From: Sweltsa coloradensis | Taxonomy: Eukaryota; Arthropoda; Insecta; Plecoptera; Chloroperlidae | Assembly: GCA_024449915.1 (NCBI GenBank) | Contig: JAMZAV010000779.1 | Location: forward strand, 62,001-126,000 | DNA length: 64,000 bases | Direction: 5' to 3' | Shown here: positions 47,005 through 62,000 of the stretch, one piece after another | Position numbering within the stretch: position 1 is the stretch's first letter | How the letters are laid out: every line of letters begins with the position of its first letter | Position numbers and translations under genes: made by a program | The notes under the pieces: model-generated | Database searches by the model: none | Seen by the model: only the letters and a program-made list of their open reading frames with translations | What the model was told of the DNA's origin: nothing

Positions 47005-50000
47005 TGAAATTTTAATACAAGTAACTCAAGTCATCAGGCATCATTTAAGATTTTAGTTTATTGTCAATGTGGGATTGAAATTTTTTTAATTAAATTCCTA
47101 AAAAATATTGTTAAACCAAACATGTATTCCTGGCTCCTCAACAGCTCCACTCAAAGCAGGTAGCCAAAGTACAACCAACATGTTTACGCATGTGTTTGCT
47201 TCGCCCTACATCATGTACAGCCATAATACTCAATCCTGTTTGCACTTCCACCTGTCTAAAAAACGTGAGTTAAGTATTCCACTTTTCCATTTTTTTTTTT
47301 TTTTAGTTTTGCCAAAAAATTGTGAAAAAAAGATGCATTTATATTTTTGATACAACAAGATTCAAAAATTTCAAATCGTATAAATGTGCAATGTTGGTAA
47401 TTTTTCTGCCTATACTACAAAAATATACAAGCGAGTATGTATTCTTGATTTTCAACCATGCAAAGTTTCATAAGAAAAATGAAAATGAAATGCCAAACTC
47501 CCGAGTATTTTGTGATACCAATACCTCTCTTGGACTGGAACAACCTTAAGTGGGGTAAATACCTCGTTTCATAATATATATTACCGTATTACATTAGGCT
47601 TCTGGCTGTGGTTTGAACAAGGACTGCCTGGTTCTATAGGGTACACACACCTACGTCACAAATCGAGGGGAATGAGGGGTATTCTCCGTTTTCAGCCCAA
47701 CTGGTGGACAAGCAACCATCGGTTCGCAAGTGGACGCCTGCTGAACGTCGCACAACTTATCACGCTCTAACTTTTATTCTATTCATTATTTGGGAAAAAC
47801 TTAAGAGGAATAATATTTAGCAAATATATCATTCCTTCTAATAGCGATTACTTTGAACTTTTACACGGCCGTTAGCTTGTTATTTCGATGTACATATTAA
47901 AATAAAATTTAAGACTTTTACTTGTTTTTTATGAAATTTAATAAAACAACTTCAATTGACAAAAATCTAGTGATCGGATTTTGACAAGACCGCTTTCAAA
48001 AAATTCATCGGACTGTTTAGACAAGAAATAAATAAACTTTCTAGATAGAAAGTGCACAGAACGAAAATTTATAGCATAGGGTAAAACGCATGGTATGTGT
48101 TTTCATCTAAAATACGCGCTTTTGACGTGCGGATGAGCCGTGAAAAACTGCACGCTATGCTGTAAAATTTCGTTCTGTGCTTTTTCTATCGAGAAAGTTA
48201 ATTTATTTCTTGTCTAATTAGTTAGATGCATATTTAGAGAGAATTCTTTTTGAAATCCGATCAGTAGTTTTGTGTCAATTGAAGTTGAAAAAACTTAAAG
48301 ATGTTGATAATTTTGTCATTTATAATGCGTACATTGTTATAACAAGCTAACGGTTCTCTAAAAAAAATCGAAATAATCGCTATTAGAAGAAATGATATGT
48401 TTACTAAATATTATTCCTCTTAAGTTTTGTCCAAATAATGAATAGTATAAAAGTTAGAGCGTGATATTTGTTGAGCCGTTCACCAGGCGTCAACTTGCGA
48501 AATGAGGATGCTTGTCCATCAGTAAGATCCGCGCCGAGCTGTGACGTCACGTGTGTGTTCCCTATTATCTTCCTACAAACTCGGATGTGGTTAGGGATGA
48601 GTTATGTAGTACTTTGATGTAGGATATTATTGCCGTACCGTGTCACGTGGTCGAAACGAACCAGTAACGTTGAAACTAGGGCTGAGCGAAGATATTGATA
48701 TTTCAATATGAGAACGATATGCAGGATTTTTTTTAACAATTTGAAATTAAAAAAATAATCCAAATTTTATTAAAAAGCAAAATGAGTATAGGAATTTTGC
48801 AAATGAGAATGTGTGTGCCCTTTATGCTGCAAATACCTAGTAAAAATGGTTTAATTTCTTCAAATCTCGGCCCACGTGCTTAATATGGTGGAGGTGCCGG
48901 GCAGCCCATAGTAGATTCGTCCGGACTTTTACAAATGGTGGAGGTGCCAGGTGAACTCGTGTGTTAGAACTATGCACTTCTGGCGATACCTTATCAACCC
49001 TTTAAGCCACATATTATTAATAGTATGCTAACTCAAAAATAATTTTGTTTAAATTTAAATTTTTGTGCACACACGATAAAATTTGTGATGTATCGATGTC
49101 AAAATTTATGTGTGATATCTATAATTGAATGATATATCACTCATAGTCATAGCCCATCCTTAGTTGAAACTTGAAGTTGAAGTTAAAGCTTTGAAGAAAG
49201 AACAGAGTTACAAGGCACCTCTACTCCTCTCTATGGTGTGAGTACAAGCACAAGGCAGATATGAATAAGTGTCTGAAACGTGTATACATTTCAACATTTT
49301 GAGATCGCTGGTTTACGTATCTGGGTTTGAACTAAATTGAATATCCAGATGTTTTTTGTTTTCTTTGTCTAAGTGTAAACCCTCGACCAGAAGTAAATCG
49401 GGATCTGGGTATAGTATAGATACAACTAGACCCCTTGACTTACTTCAGACTCCAGACAACTCTTGAGCTCCAGATTTTGGCTTGTTGTACAGCCGGGGTC
49501 ATATATAAATCAAGAGGTCTGAAAGATACCTCTTTCACCGACATCTCGTGGTCAACTCTTGGTGTCATTATTTATATCGCCCTGTGAACTGCATTGTCGA
49601 CATAAATAAGAAACATGGCTGATAATGTCAAAGGAAAATTCTCTATTCACCAGAGAAACTATCAAGCCTAGAAGAAATATAATATGGAAGGTAAAGAGAG
49701 CATTTTATATCGATACCTTGGCCTAGGCATAGCATTAAGACTATTCCTTAGTTCTTATATTTGCCTTAGTTTCTAGTTAATTTCGAATAATTCTATCTTA
49801 GCTGTCAAGTCTTATTTGCAAACCACCAAAGTTTGTTTTATGCTTTTGTTTTGAGAAAATTGTATTTTTCTTCTGACTGCCTTCTAGATATTGACTATTT
49901 TGTTGACCAAGAGTCTTTCAAAGCCTCCTAAATAATATTAATAACATCAAATAGTCTAGGGAACCTCCATCGATCGATAATGCAATTCACAGGGCAATAT

Positions 50001-53000
50001 AAATAATGGCACCAAGAGTTGACCACGAGATGTCGGTGAAAGAGGTATCTTTCAGACCTCTTGATTTATATATGACCCTGACTGTACCCGAGATTGTTTT
50101 AATAATATTAATATATTCTTCTCTTACCCTTCAATCTGTGAGCCGCGTGGTGCTTCAACAACGCGTATTTTACACGATAAAGTTGTGTTAGAAACATAGG
50201 GTTTCAGAGTTGTCACATATCGTTTCCTTGCTTCAGCCTCCATCTCGCATTTTTTACTGACACTGGGCAGGCCTTTCAATGGTGACAATCTTCGTTTACC
50301 ATGTTTTAGTTTTCCATCGTCGAGACTGTGCGTTCTGCTATTTCTTTTACCTTTCTGCAAAAACCACACATACAATTTTATTTTCATTAAATTTGATTTT
50401 CTTTTACATATAACAATAAGGGTCCAATTTTTCAACAATTTCAATTGCTATCAATCAATAACTTAGTCCTTAAAGTGAATCAACCGTGTTTTTTAATTTA
50501 CTCAAATGTGTAATTAGGTAAAAAAAAAAAGGCATTTTATTGTGAATTGAATTGAAACCACATACTCTTTAGAACATAAAAACAATTATTTTCAATAGTT
50601 CGAACATTTCTAGCTTCAGTTCTACCTAGGATACCATTCAACATAGATGGTTGTGTTTCTGTGAGATTAATTTTTAACTGTTTTTCTTGAAGGCATCCAA
50701 AAGAAAAAAGTGAATCTTTTACAATTGTCTTTTCTACGATTTTTTTCGATTGGCGGTACAAATTAGTACAAAATATCAGTCAACTAGTATTTGTAGAAAA
50801 TACAATTGTACAAAAATTCCTTCCTTCGGACACCTTCACGAACAACGTACATTTCTTCACTTTAGGTGCTCAAAAATATAAACTCTTACCTTCTTGCTTA
50901 GTAGTCTTAAGCTTTCATCTTCTTCTTTTTCTATCTCATCCAGTAAATGCAGGAATGTTTTCCTTGGTACGTTTGGTTGAAACACCAGGGTAATCTTAAT
51001 GTCCTGAAAAATTAAAATTTTGCACTTGTTTATTTTTTATTTTTTTCAAAATAGATTTATACATTCGTCAGGTACTTAAGATGGTACGCTGAGCTTGGCT
51101 CAACTCAAATGCGCGCAAACAGGTGTTGATGATTTCTGCTGAACGGTTGGTAATATCATTACCAAATTTTGAATGGATGTTAATAAAGTACTTTTATATT
51201 GATATCCGTAATTGGTTGCACAAAATAAGCCTTAAAGATCCATTGCGAGACATTAGTCCAAAACGTGAAAAAATGGGAAATCCAAAACATGGATTACAAT
51301 TCTGGAAATTCCCATCAAACCATTTATCTTACAATAAAATAAAATTAACCTGCGCGTTCACATTGATTTAAACGTTGATATCCATTATGCAAATTTGAGT
51401 TAAAAAAATCTGTACACTTGGAATAAATTCCTGAAGTTGACCAAAATTTAGTAAATTTTGGTGATTTCACTAGTAAATTTTAATTCAAAATCAATGAATT
51501 AATTTAGGAATACGCATAATGGATAACATAGATTTATTCTCTATAAATGTTAGTGTGAAATTTGATAATGGTGTTATAAACCGTTAACCCGAAAAAATCC
51601 AGAAAGCTGAGCGCCTAAACTTGTCACAGTTCTAGCCTCAGCATACCCTCTTAATACAATGCAACTTTTTTTAGCAATTAATTATTAAACTCTTAACATT
51701 TATGATATTTGGTGGGAATAATGCTGAAAGTGTACTGATGTACAGAATAAACTATACAGCCACATCACAGCTAATGTGCGTGCGGCTCTTGTATTTGTTG
51801 CTTGATAATAGTCTCTGATAATGTTTATTATATAGAAATCTCAAACAGGCTTAAATCAATTATTGTATTTTACTGAGGCTTGTTTGTATGTAGTTTCTGT
51901 TTTATCTGTAACGGCATAATTCCAAATTGCAACTTTTCAGTTGTTTTCAAAAATATTTTCATTGAAAGCTTCATTATTATCTAGATTCTAGAAGATTAAA
52001 CTAAGGTAGAATAAGTTAGTTATTCGTGTTTAAGGGCACGCAACACTATAAGTTACAGTCACACCAACATTTTAATAGGCATCTCTCAAAAGATAACAAT
52101 CTGTCATCTGAGTATGGCACATGTCCACACTGAAAACATATTTCCAAAACATAAAATGTGTTTTCATTGTGTCATCAACTTTTAAACTTTCAATAACGAA
52201 AAATGTTTTTAAATCTTGTTTTGCTGGCTTTACTAATTTAAACACACGTGTCTAAATCACTGGTAACATGGGTTGCCATGGCCAGGACACAAGTTCCGAC
52301 GTAATGCAGAATTAGGGGAGGAATGGGGTCTGGGGTGAAGCCCCAGCTGCCGGGGACCAAATGTTTTTCCGATTATTTTTGTTGTTGAAAGAACCTAAAA
52401 CAACGATTCCCATGTTTGTAGTGATGCCTACGTACAGAATTTTATAAAATTATTAATTGACATAATTTTTGGTTGGGTACTAAGTACTACAAAAATTAGG
52501 TACCGGCAAGGTTAAAATGAGCTGCCCAGTGTTACATTCAAGTTTAAACAGAAAAAAAATGTGGTTCAGTTTGATTTTCCATTTCACTAGTAGGGCTACC
52601 TTCAAGCTGATTACCTGCATCAGTTTCTATCTTAGCCCAGGCATATTTGTCTGAAGAACTTATCCAGCCAATAACCTAAAATTCTTTGCATATAATAATC
52701 ATATACTCTTGCATATCTTTCAAGCACAGGTGGCCGTGAGGGGTTAGGATGGACAAGTGCACTGGCGAGCCACATTGCAACCAACATTCATTCAAAAACA
52801 AGAGTTTAGAATTACCTATTGTGGAAAGTAGAATTTGAAAATCGGGACATTCCCAAATTTCCGGAACATGAAAAATACAGAGTTAAAAACGGGACATTTA
52901 CTAACCTGTCCTTTTTTAATGTTGCCAGTGTGGGGTATAATTTCTACATGTTCGTGATCTGTATCGAATGTGAAACTCGCTGTGAAGTGTTTTGGTTCGG

Positions 53001-56000
53001 CACGTAGGCCTAATCCACAGTGACATTGTTCGTCGAACTTCTTGTAGGCGTGCAAGTAGAAATGGCACACGGAGGCTGACCCGCAAGCAGTGGGGGCGAA
53101 CTCAATCCTAGAGCAAGATGGCCGACATAACGGCTCCATCACATACGCGTACAACTTCATCTCGCTTGCTACCAAGCGACTGTCTTCTTTAAAGATGTCG
53201 GTTTTCCTCGTAAGCGGGAAGTTTGGATCGTTGAGGAATACTTTCTCTAGCAAATTGGAATCAATCAACTCGAATTTTTCGTCAGCTGCAAAAACAGTTC
53301 ATTTTTTATCACAAATGTGCTTCTAAGAAAATAAATATTTTCAAGTTTAATATTTTTAACCTCTTTTATAAACTATACTCAATCCAAAAATTACGAACAT
53401 AATATGTTATCGATTATATTATCAAGCTAGTCCCATGTATACAATCATCTGTGGTTTAAGGTGTCGAGTCAAGTCAAGAAATTTTAAGTTCATTGTCACT
53501 AACAAAAGTAGTAGGTAATAGGTAGCTCCCAATGCATAGGGTTTGGCTGCAATCATATGCACCCCACACAAACGTGCAAGCATTTGACGTTTATACAAAC
53601 AGGAAAACGCTTAAGTCCCGCCGCGTTGTTGGATGAGCGTAATTGGTGCATTGAGCTGCCATGTGTTATGCGGATTTACTGTTGTTCTGTGAAAAAATCA
53701 TTACTAAGTTGAAGATATTTTTAAAATTAAATTAAATTTAATAAAAAAATTAATTTAATTTAATAAAAAATTAACTTAAATTTTAATTTTTTTTAATTAA
53801 TCGTAATTTTAAAAAAGGAAAAATCGTAATATTGAAATTTTCATAAGAAATAATTATTCGATTGCGCACAAATTTTACACGAATATATTAATTCATAAAA
53901 TTAAGGTTCTGTAAAAAAATCATTACAATCGGATAAAGCATGTAGGTGTTGTAAGTCGAAGAAATTTTTAAAAAATCAAAAAAAATCGTAAAATTGCAAT
54001 TTTCATGAGAAATATTTTCGTTTATGCTCAAAACGTGGCACGTTCTAAGTTCAAGATTTCGAAGCCTCCTAAAATTCATTCGCAATCGGAGTATCGTTAG
54101 CCGGAATCGTGTAACAACAGACAAAAATACTAAAAAAAAAGAAAAAAAAATTCCGATTTTTCTCCAGTGTAGTGAAATGAATCTTCGCTTCGCTCGCTAC
54201 GCTCATCAATAACCAACATTACTAACAGGAGTATAACGTGTAGATAGATTGCAAGTGTAAAATAACGTTGTAAGATCAATTTTCAGCATAAATAGCTAAA
54301 ATCTTAGTGTCAATATGCATCAAATTCCAGCTGAATTTAATGGCTTAGATATCTTGGAAGCTCTATCGCCTGTTCTCTTGGATTGTGGTTTGCACCAAAA
54401 TGTCAAGTATTGCGTGTATGGTGCGATCAGAGCACATATTATGCCAGTTAATGCTTAGGCCTACATTTTTATTAACTGACCGTAAATATACCACCAAGCA
54501 AGTAATTTGTAATAATTTCCCAATATTTGCATAGGGGATTACTTGAAATGTGCTCTGATTGTGCCATGCGCTCAGCCTTTGTTATCAACCTTTAAAAATT
54601 TCAAATATTTGGTGTAAAAATTACAGGTTGAAAAGTGATCCAAACTGTATGTGAAATAGCTTGATTTACCGATCAAGCGAATTTTTAAATGGACATTTAA
54701 CACTGTAAAAAAAGTTGGCCTTAGCTCCATCTAACCGTCTTAATCATTCGTCTTTTTGCAACTTCATTTGGAAATAGGCCTATACTCTATGATTTACAAT
54801 ATTGCATAGTAGTTATTTTATTGTTTGGACAATAAGTTAATTTTTTACTCACACTTTTGTAACAGATTGTAAAACAAAATAAGATTTAAAATCGGTCTTT
54901 AGAAATTGCACAAGTGGTAAAATTCTTATATTTTTTAAGAGTGTATTTCTTCCTTTTTGATTGTACTACCTACACTTGCCCATTCTTTTGCTTTTAGCAA
55001 CAATTTCGAATCCAAGTGTTTCTTAAATAGAGGAAAACATTTTCCTCAAGTAGGCCAAACGGAAATTTTATGTGCAGACTTATGATTTCAAAAGTCCCAT
55101 TTGAAGGCGCTCCTTAAGGCAACATACTGTCATATCTATCCCATGGTTTACAAAGGAAGCAAAACATATTTGGTGTAACGATAACGTCTTGCTGGCACAC
55201 ACCTCCAAAGAAAAAGAAATATGTTTCAAAGCCCTAAATTCTAATTTTCTGCAAGCAATGTGAAAAACAAAATCATTAAAATGTCACATTTTGGTACATA
55301 CCCCCCTCATATAGTCGCTTAAACTGCCTGACATTTTCCGTGGGGTAGCTTGTATCATCTAGTTCGTACAACAAGCAGTCTTCCACGCACGGTGCCCGCC
55401 ACACTGCTAATGCCGCTCTCTCATGCAATGTTGTGATATTGACGTTCTCTTTGTGCAGCCGCTGTTGATGCAGGTCGAGCCGAAATAGCTTCTCCTCCTT
55501 GGTGGCGTCTCTGTACGGGCTACCAGCAGCTGACAATGTGGTCACTTTTAGAGTAAAGATGTGGTGGCCATCTCTTGATAATAGACCTTTGCCATTCAAT
55601 TGTTCATCAGTTTGGATTAGGTCAACTGACGGGCTGTACAGTAACTTTAAACGGATGGTTTCTCCCGGATCAATAGTGCCGAAACCATGCTCTGGTCCGA
55701 TGGTGACGAACTGAAATGGAATCAATCAAATATCAGATACTGGGGGGGGGGGGGGAGGGGATAAATGAAGTACGTGCTCCTCCTACTTTTAAGATATACA
55801 GACTTCTAGTAAGTTAACAAACATTTCACAAAGAATTGATATAGAGTAAAGGTCAATCTACAACAGCCCAGCAACGGTAACGGGAAGATATTGTAAATTG
55901 TAGAGCCACTACTTTTGTATACTTTTAGAATTAGAATGCAGAAAAAAACAAATTTTATGTTCTGTGTTCGCCCTTTGACAGATAACTGAATACTTATTTC

Positions 56001-59000
56001 TTGTACATAGCCCTTGGTTGCAGATTTTTTTCACGAGTCTTCCAAGTACTGTACATACAAATGCAAATTTTTGGTCGATGTTTACATATTTTGTGTGATC
56101 AAACGGGGTCAAAATTTTCAAAACATTATGTCGGAACCACGGTTCTCAGTTTGCACACAAAATTATTTTGATCAATGGAAAAATGTAGAAACAATTCTAA
56201 TTTGATTGTGATTTTGAACTTCTTTCAATAGCACACAACACATGCTTTTAAATGGGAATAAGTACATGCTTATGGGATGGGTTTCATGAACATGTTGAAA
56301 TATGAGACAACGCTGAGAACTTTCACCTGCTTCTAAGATGAGTTCGACTCACCTCTCTCTACCTTGATGGTGAAATACACAGACAAGGTAGTACACTAGA
56401 TTAATGGTGACGTCACACTCCAACAACTGGTTGCCCATAGCAATGAAGAAAATTACACTAAAGAAACTTTGGTTCTACTGCAGTAATATGCTAAATCATA
56501 TCTTCAACATAATGATACAAGATTGTATTAGTTGGCCTATGATTTGATTATAAATTTCAGTCTTAAAAATAACTTAAACATTTTACAATATATACAAAAA
56601 AAAGCAGAGGACAATGTACAATGTACAAGTTTCTGGTATTGGATAAAAAAAAATTATATATTTATGCATATTCTGTTAACATATCATAATTAATGTGTGC
56701 AAACATTACTTAGTTATAAACCAATCCTACCCTTAAAAGGAACTAAAGCATTCGTGGTTTGACCAGTGTTGTGCATTCTATTCTACTGACGAATATTCTG
56801 GTTCGGAATGACATTTGCACTCGACCTAACGCGTATCTTGGAATGATGCTATAAGTCCATGCCCGAGCCTGAATCCGAAGCTGGTATTTAGGGGACATGT
56901 TTCACCAGATCTGTGCCTGTATACACGTGACGTGCATAATGTTTAGACTATGTTTTAAGGTGTTTCACTTCTTACTTAGAGTAAGAGGATATTGAAATGT
57001 TGGCTGGCAGTAATTTTTTAGCTGACACACGGATAATATAACACATTCATGCAACGTCTTTGCTATTGCCACCACCGAACAGTAAACGAGTTATTCGTGA
57101 ACGGAACGCACGCCTGCACTCCTGTTAGCAGTAGACCTGGGTTATGACATATCACACGACAATATCGATATCGATAAATCCAAATGTTATTGTTTGTGTC
57201 ATAAATGTAGAAATAATAACAAATTACACAAATTATATCAAAAGAGTAGGCATAAGGCTGCTTATGAAAATGTGTGGCTAAATAGGGTTGATAAGGCATC
57301 GTCGAAAATTCATAGTGATTTTTACATTATCACACTCGTGTCAATGACCCGCCATCTCCAACATAACTAAAAGCCAGGGCTATAGGCACCTCCAACATTA
57401 CCCAACCATGATTTGAAGAAATTAATCAATTTTCTTAGGTATTTTACATCATTAAGGGCAAACATTTACATGCACTAAAACTCTTGTCCTCGTTTTAATT
57501 TTTCACGTTTTTAATTAAATTTAGATCTTTTTCTTTAAAAAAAAAATTAGGCCTATATTATGATATGGAGTCCAAATATTGATATCGAAAATATTTGCGC
57601 ATATCGATATCGTCATATCGTAATATTTGCCGAGCCCTAGTTCGTATATGAATAATCTGTCGCCTGTCGGTCTCGGTGTAATAGTCTGGAAACACTCTTG
57701 TAGGTGGACAACCCAGTAATAACACACAGGGATCGAACCCGGGCTTCCTGAAGGGTGGACAAGCGGAAGACCCCGGTATACTGTTTGTGTTGGAAACACT
57801 AATTCATTAGTAGCCAGTTAAAGTTGCGGCGTGCAACAGTTGAAAGTGTTCACAAGCATGCTCTAGTTCTAACAAAGCCACATATCTCCAATGAACCAAC
57901 TTTCTCTGGTATCTAGTATTTTAAAGAAATTACTAAAACAGTTACTTTTGCACGGTTTTAATATTGGGCACACTAAGTTCATGTGACTTTTACCATTTCC
58001 ATTACATGAGAGGGAAAAATAGGGATAGGGAACATACAAATTAGTAATACTTGTAATTTAAATTGCGATTTATTTTAGCCCTTCTTACCTTTGGCAGATC
58101 TATAAATCCAAACTCTTGTATAGCTAATGTATTGTTTTTTAGCTGCAAGTCAGCCACCACAGTTTCCAATGTCGATACGACCCCCAAGCCAAGAACTCTA
58201 GGTGTCAAACACAAGTCGGATGATGTCACTTGGGCCTTCACTGTGATCGTCGTATCAGGAAGCCGCTGCTTCCCAGCACGGGTACTACGAATCTTAATTG
58301 GAAATCTGATTTTACGGTAAGAGTAATAATCTTCATAATATTGGGGCGCATCGATCATTAGCTTCCAGCTGAGAACCAAAAGAAAGCAATTATTTGTAAA
58401 ATTAACATAAAACATTAAGACATTTGAGTGAGCTAGCTCGGTGACACCAGACTATACTGAGGAACGCTGGATCACTTCGCAGCTCTGCCGTTTCTTCTAT
58501 GGGTTGTGGATTGTACCAGAGAATGTGTGTATAGCAAGACCAGAGCACCCGTCAATAGGACACCCAAACAGTTTTTATGTTTAGTTATTAATTTCCAAAT
58601 CTTGTGTGGGAGACAATTTATATGTTTAAATCTTTTCTATCATATCCTTTACAAACAAACTCCCAAAGTTTAAAAATTTAGTGGTGAAATTTGAGGTAAA
58701 AATTTGATTCGGAATATGTGTGGAGATTTGCTGCATTGGTGATAAAGTGATTTTTATTTTTTAGATGGACATTTAACATTTTGAAAAAAGTTGTCCCTTG
58801 CTCATCCAACATTTCTTGCACCACTGCTAATTCCTAATAATGTCTAGCCTCATAGCTGCCATAGCTATGTATAAAACTTTGACATTCCATTCGCAAATAA
58901 TTGTATTAGTTTTGTCTTTGTATATAATATTAAATTCAGTCCAACAGTGTTATTTACTGTTATTTTGACTAGATATGAATAAGAAAATTGTTACTTCGTA

Positions 59001-62000
59001 TCATAAATATTACATCTTACTATGTAAACTACCTATATTCGCATGCACTCTCTCACCGAGAAGTAACTTTTACAATGTGTGATGAATTTGAATAAAGTTT
59101 ACTGGTCCGAATTCACATTATGAATTTTAAAAAACATAATACTCTCTTGAATAATATTATTCAATTTAACCCTTAAATGTGGCATATTTGTTGCACCACA
59201 AACTGTGATTTGATTATAACCTATATTGAACATTTGGTATTTTTCTTTGATCGATGTTGAAAAATTTACAATTCTTTCAAATTTCTCGTAAATTGACTGC
59301 ATTTTGAAATTGCACAGTAAGTAATATATTGAATAGTAGTGAGGTGAGCGTCAAGATGGCTTAATTTAGTTTCCAGTTACAAGTATTATGGTATACTACT
59401 GGTACATACCTTGGGATAAATGTGACCCTAGCTTTAAATGTGCTGTATCCTGCTACAAGTGTGAGCTTGGGATCCACGATAAGGAATTTTTTCAGGCAAG
59501 CGGGCACTTCGAAGGCTACTTGAGCGATTCTGTGATTGTCATTGGTTACTTCCAGTGTGCTACCGTAAGTTTCACTGTCCTGGATGCAAATCTGGAAGTC
59601 AATCTCGGTATCGGGGTTAAATCGCAGAGGAGGGTTCGACGTCGGAGGCACGAGACTTGCTTCCTCGCCTATTTTCTCATCAGCATCTTTCAATCCGATC
59701 AGGACTGTATCGGATACTACTTGGTGAGTTTCATCCATGGGGAATTGCAAATCCAGCTCTATGTCGACGTCTGGTGGTATTATCATATTCTTGGATTTAA
59801 AGAACTCCGAATGTAAACTGGATAAGCTGACTTCAGTGTTTACGGTGGTGACCTCATTATGGGAAGGCTCCGGGGGTTTCTCCACTTCAATTGCGAGACC
59901 ACTCTCGACCGACTTCGTCAGATTGGTGCAGTTCAATAGGGATCCGGAATATATTCGGTGTATCTCTTCCTTTGACAGAGGCTTCCCATCCAAGAATTGG
60001 CGACCGTACAAGTAAACCCTCAACCACCTGTCTTTGTCGCGTACGGACATATTGCGAGTGTGGGCCTCAATATATGCCTCCTGCGAGTTCATGCCACCAA
60101 ATTCTTCTGGCTCGTCAGATTTCACCTCCGATTCTTTTAAAAGATCACGTAATGACATTACCATTGTCTTAAGCTCATTGTCTTCCATAGTAAAAGGATC
60201 TTGAAAAACATATGATTTCAAAAAATCACTCTCTCCTGAAATCCCCGGTGCTTTTTCATCCAAGAATCCAAGTTCCTAAAAAAAAGACAGAAAATTGCCC
60301 AATTCCATTTGTAGGATATTTTGTACAAAAAATTGCTATATTATTTTACTAGTGATATTTATTAATTGATAGATTGTAGTCTAGGTAGGTATAGATAAGA
60401 CTGTACCGATACAATTAATATTTTTATTCGATGATTAAACAATATAAATATAACTTGATTTGAAATTGTTTATGCTGGTATTAGATGATGTTTAGTGGGA
60501 CCTGTGAATCAGGTGATACTGACTCGGTGGAATGGGAATCTTCCCGCAATGGCTGACCCGTTCATTCATTGTTCAATTTGTATGGATATAAAATAATGTT
60601 ATACAACTACGTACAGAAGGATAATGCATTCTAGTCATTATACAAAGTAAAGGCTTTTTTTAATCAATACAAATTTTTAAATGGCGTTAAAAATGACTGC
60701 AATTAGCTCACTCCACCCCCCTACCCACCCCCCCCCCCCCAACAAAAAAGCGATTTAATTTGTAAAAATACCTACGTTTTTACCTTTTGGCTTATATGAT
60801 TTGTTTGAATACCGATACGCATTTCGTTTTTTAAACGTTTTAAAAATATACATTTTGTATTGAAATCGGTTCAGTGACTGATCCTAAAATTTGAAAATAC
60901 AAATTTACAATCCTTGTTTTTTTACGGGTGTTGGAGTGAGCTAATGGAAAAGTAATATGTCCTACCGGGCAGCACTTAGCTTTGCCCGGAAGTGTGTTGG
61001 GAATAACACCTAAACTATTCTTGGTCTACAAGAGGAGATATTACGATACCAGTCAACTAGGCCCATAACCCAATTAACCCATAACTGTGGTTGGCCCAAT
61101 CCAATAATATGAACTTAATAAAATATACGTTATCCTAAGTACACCAATAGGATAGCCCATGGGATTGAGCAGCAGTTAGGGATAGTTGTGACAAGCTTAG
61201 CTTGTCACAAACACAAAGTAAAGCACAAGTATGATTATGATAAAAGCTAAAGAATATCCCCGTTTCCCCTCAGCAAATTTACACTTTTGCGTTTACAAAA
61301 CAAAACAGACTGTTATTTCGTTATTTTTATGCCTTCAGTTATGTAACCTTTTAAATGTGATAACTGGTAGAATGATATTTGAAAAACAATAATGTAAAAC
61401 TTAACTTCACTTCACCAATAAGGATCCTCTACTTACTTACTTACTTACTTAGTAACTTACTTATTTACATTCTTAGATCAAAAGTGTGCATTGCATATAT
61501 ACATATATGCTTCAGCAAGGTGTAAAACGTGTATAGGAATTGGATTTGATTAGCTAATTCATCCAGAAAAGATAAAAAATAGTTCATATTGTAGTGGAGG
61601 GTTGGACGATATTTCCAATAATTGTAACCTGAAACGCCGCAAAAGAAAAAAAAATCAATTTACCTGTAGAGACTCTATCCATTTAAACTGCGGTGGAGAC
61701 GCTGACTGCCAGTTACCAAACTGTGTACCAGCCTCTGACTGGGAACTTCCAACCTGTGGAAGAGTTTCTGACTGGTAACTACCAAGCGGTGGAAGAGTTT
61801 CTGACTGGTAACTACCAAGCGGTGGAAGAGTTTTCGACTGGGAACGTCTAAGCGGTGGAAGAGTTTTCGACTGGGAATGTCCAAGCGGTGGAAGAGCCTG
61901 CGACTGGGAATTTCCAAGCGGTGGAAGAGTCTGCGACTGGGAACGTCCAAACTGTGGAGGAGTCTCTTTCTGGTTCATAACAAACTTTGGAAGGTTACTC

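Noticed and set aside
53888..54124. Conserved frames shared by the 23.7, 24.3 and 53.6 kb repeats
   Set aside because: The frames share text because the DNA is repetitive; the residues are low-complexity and frames are not kept between copies.
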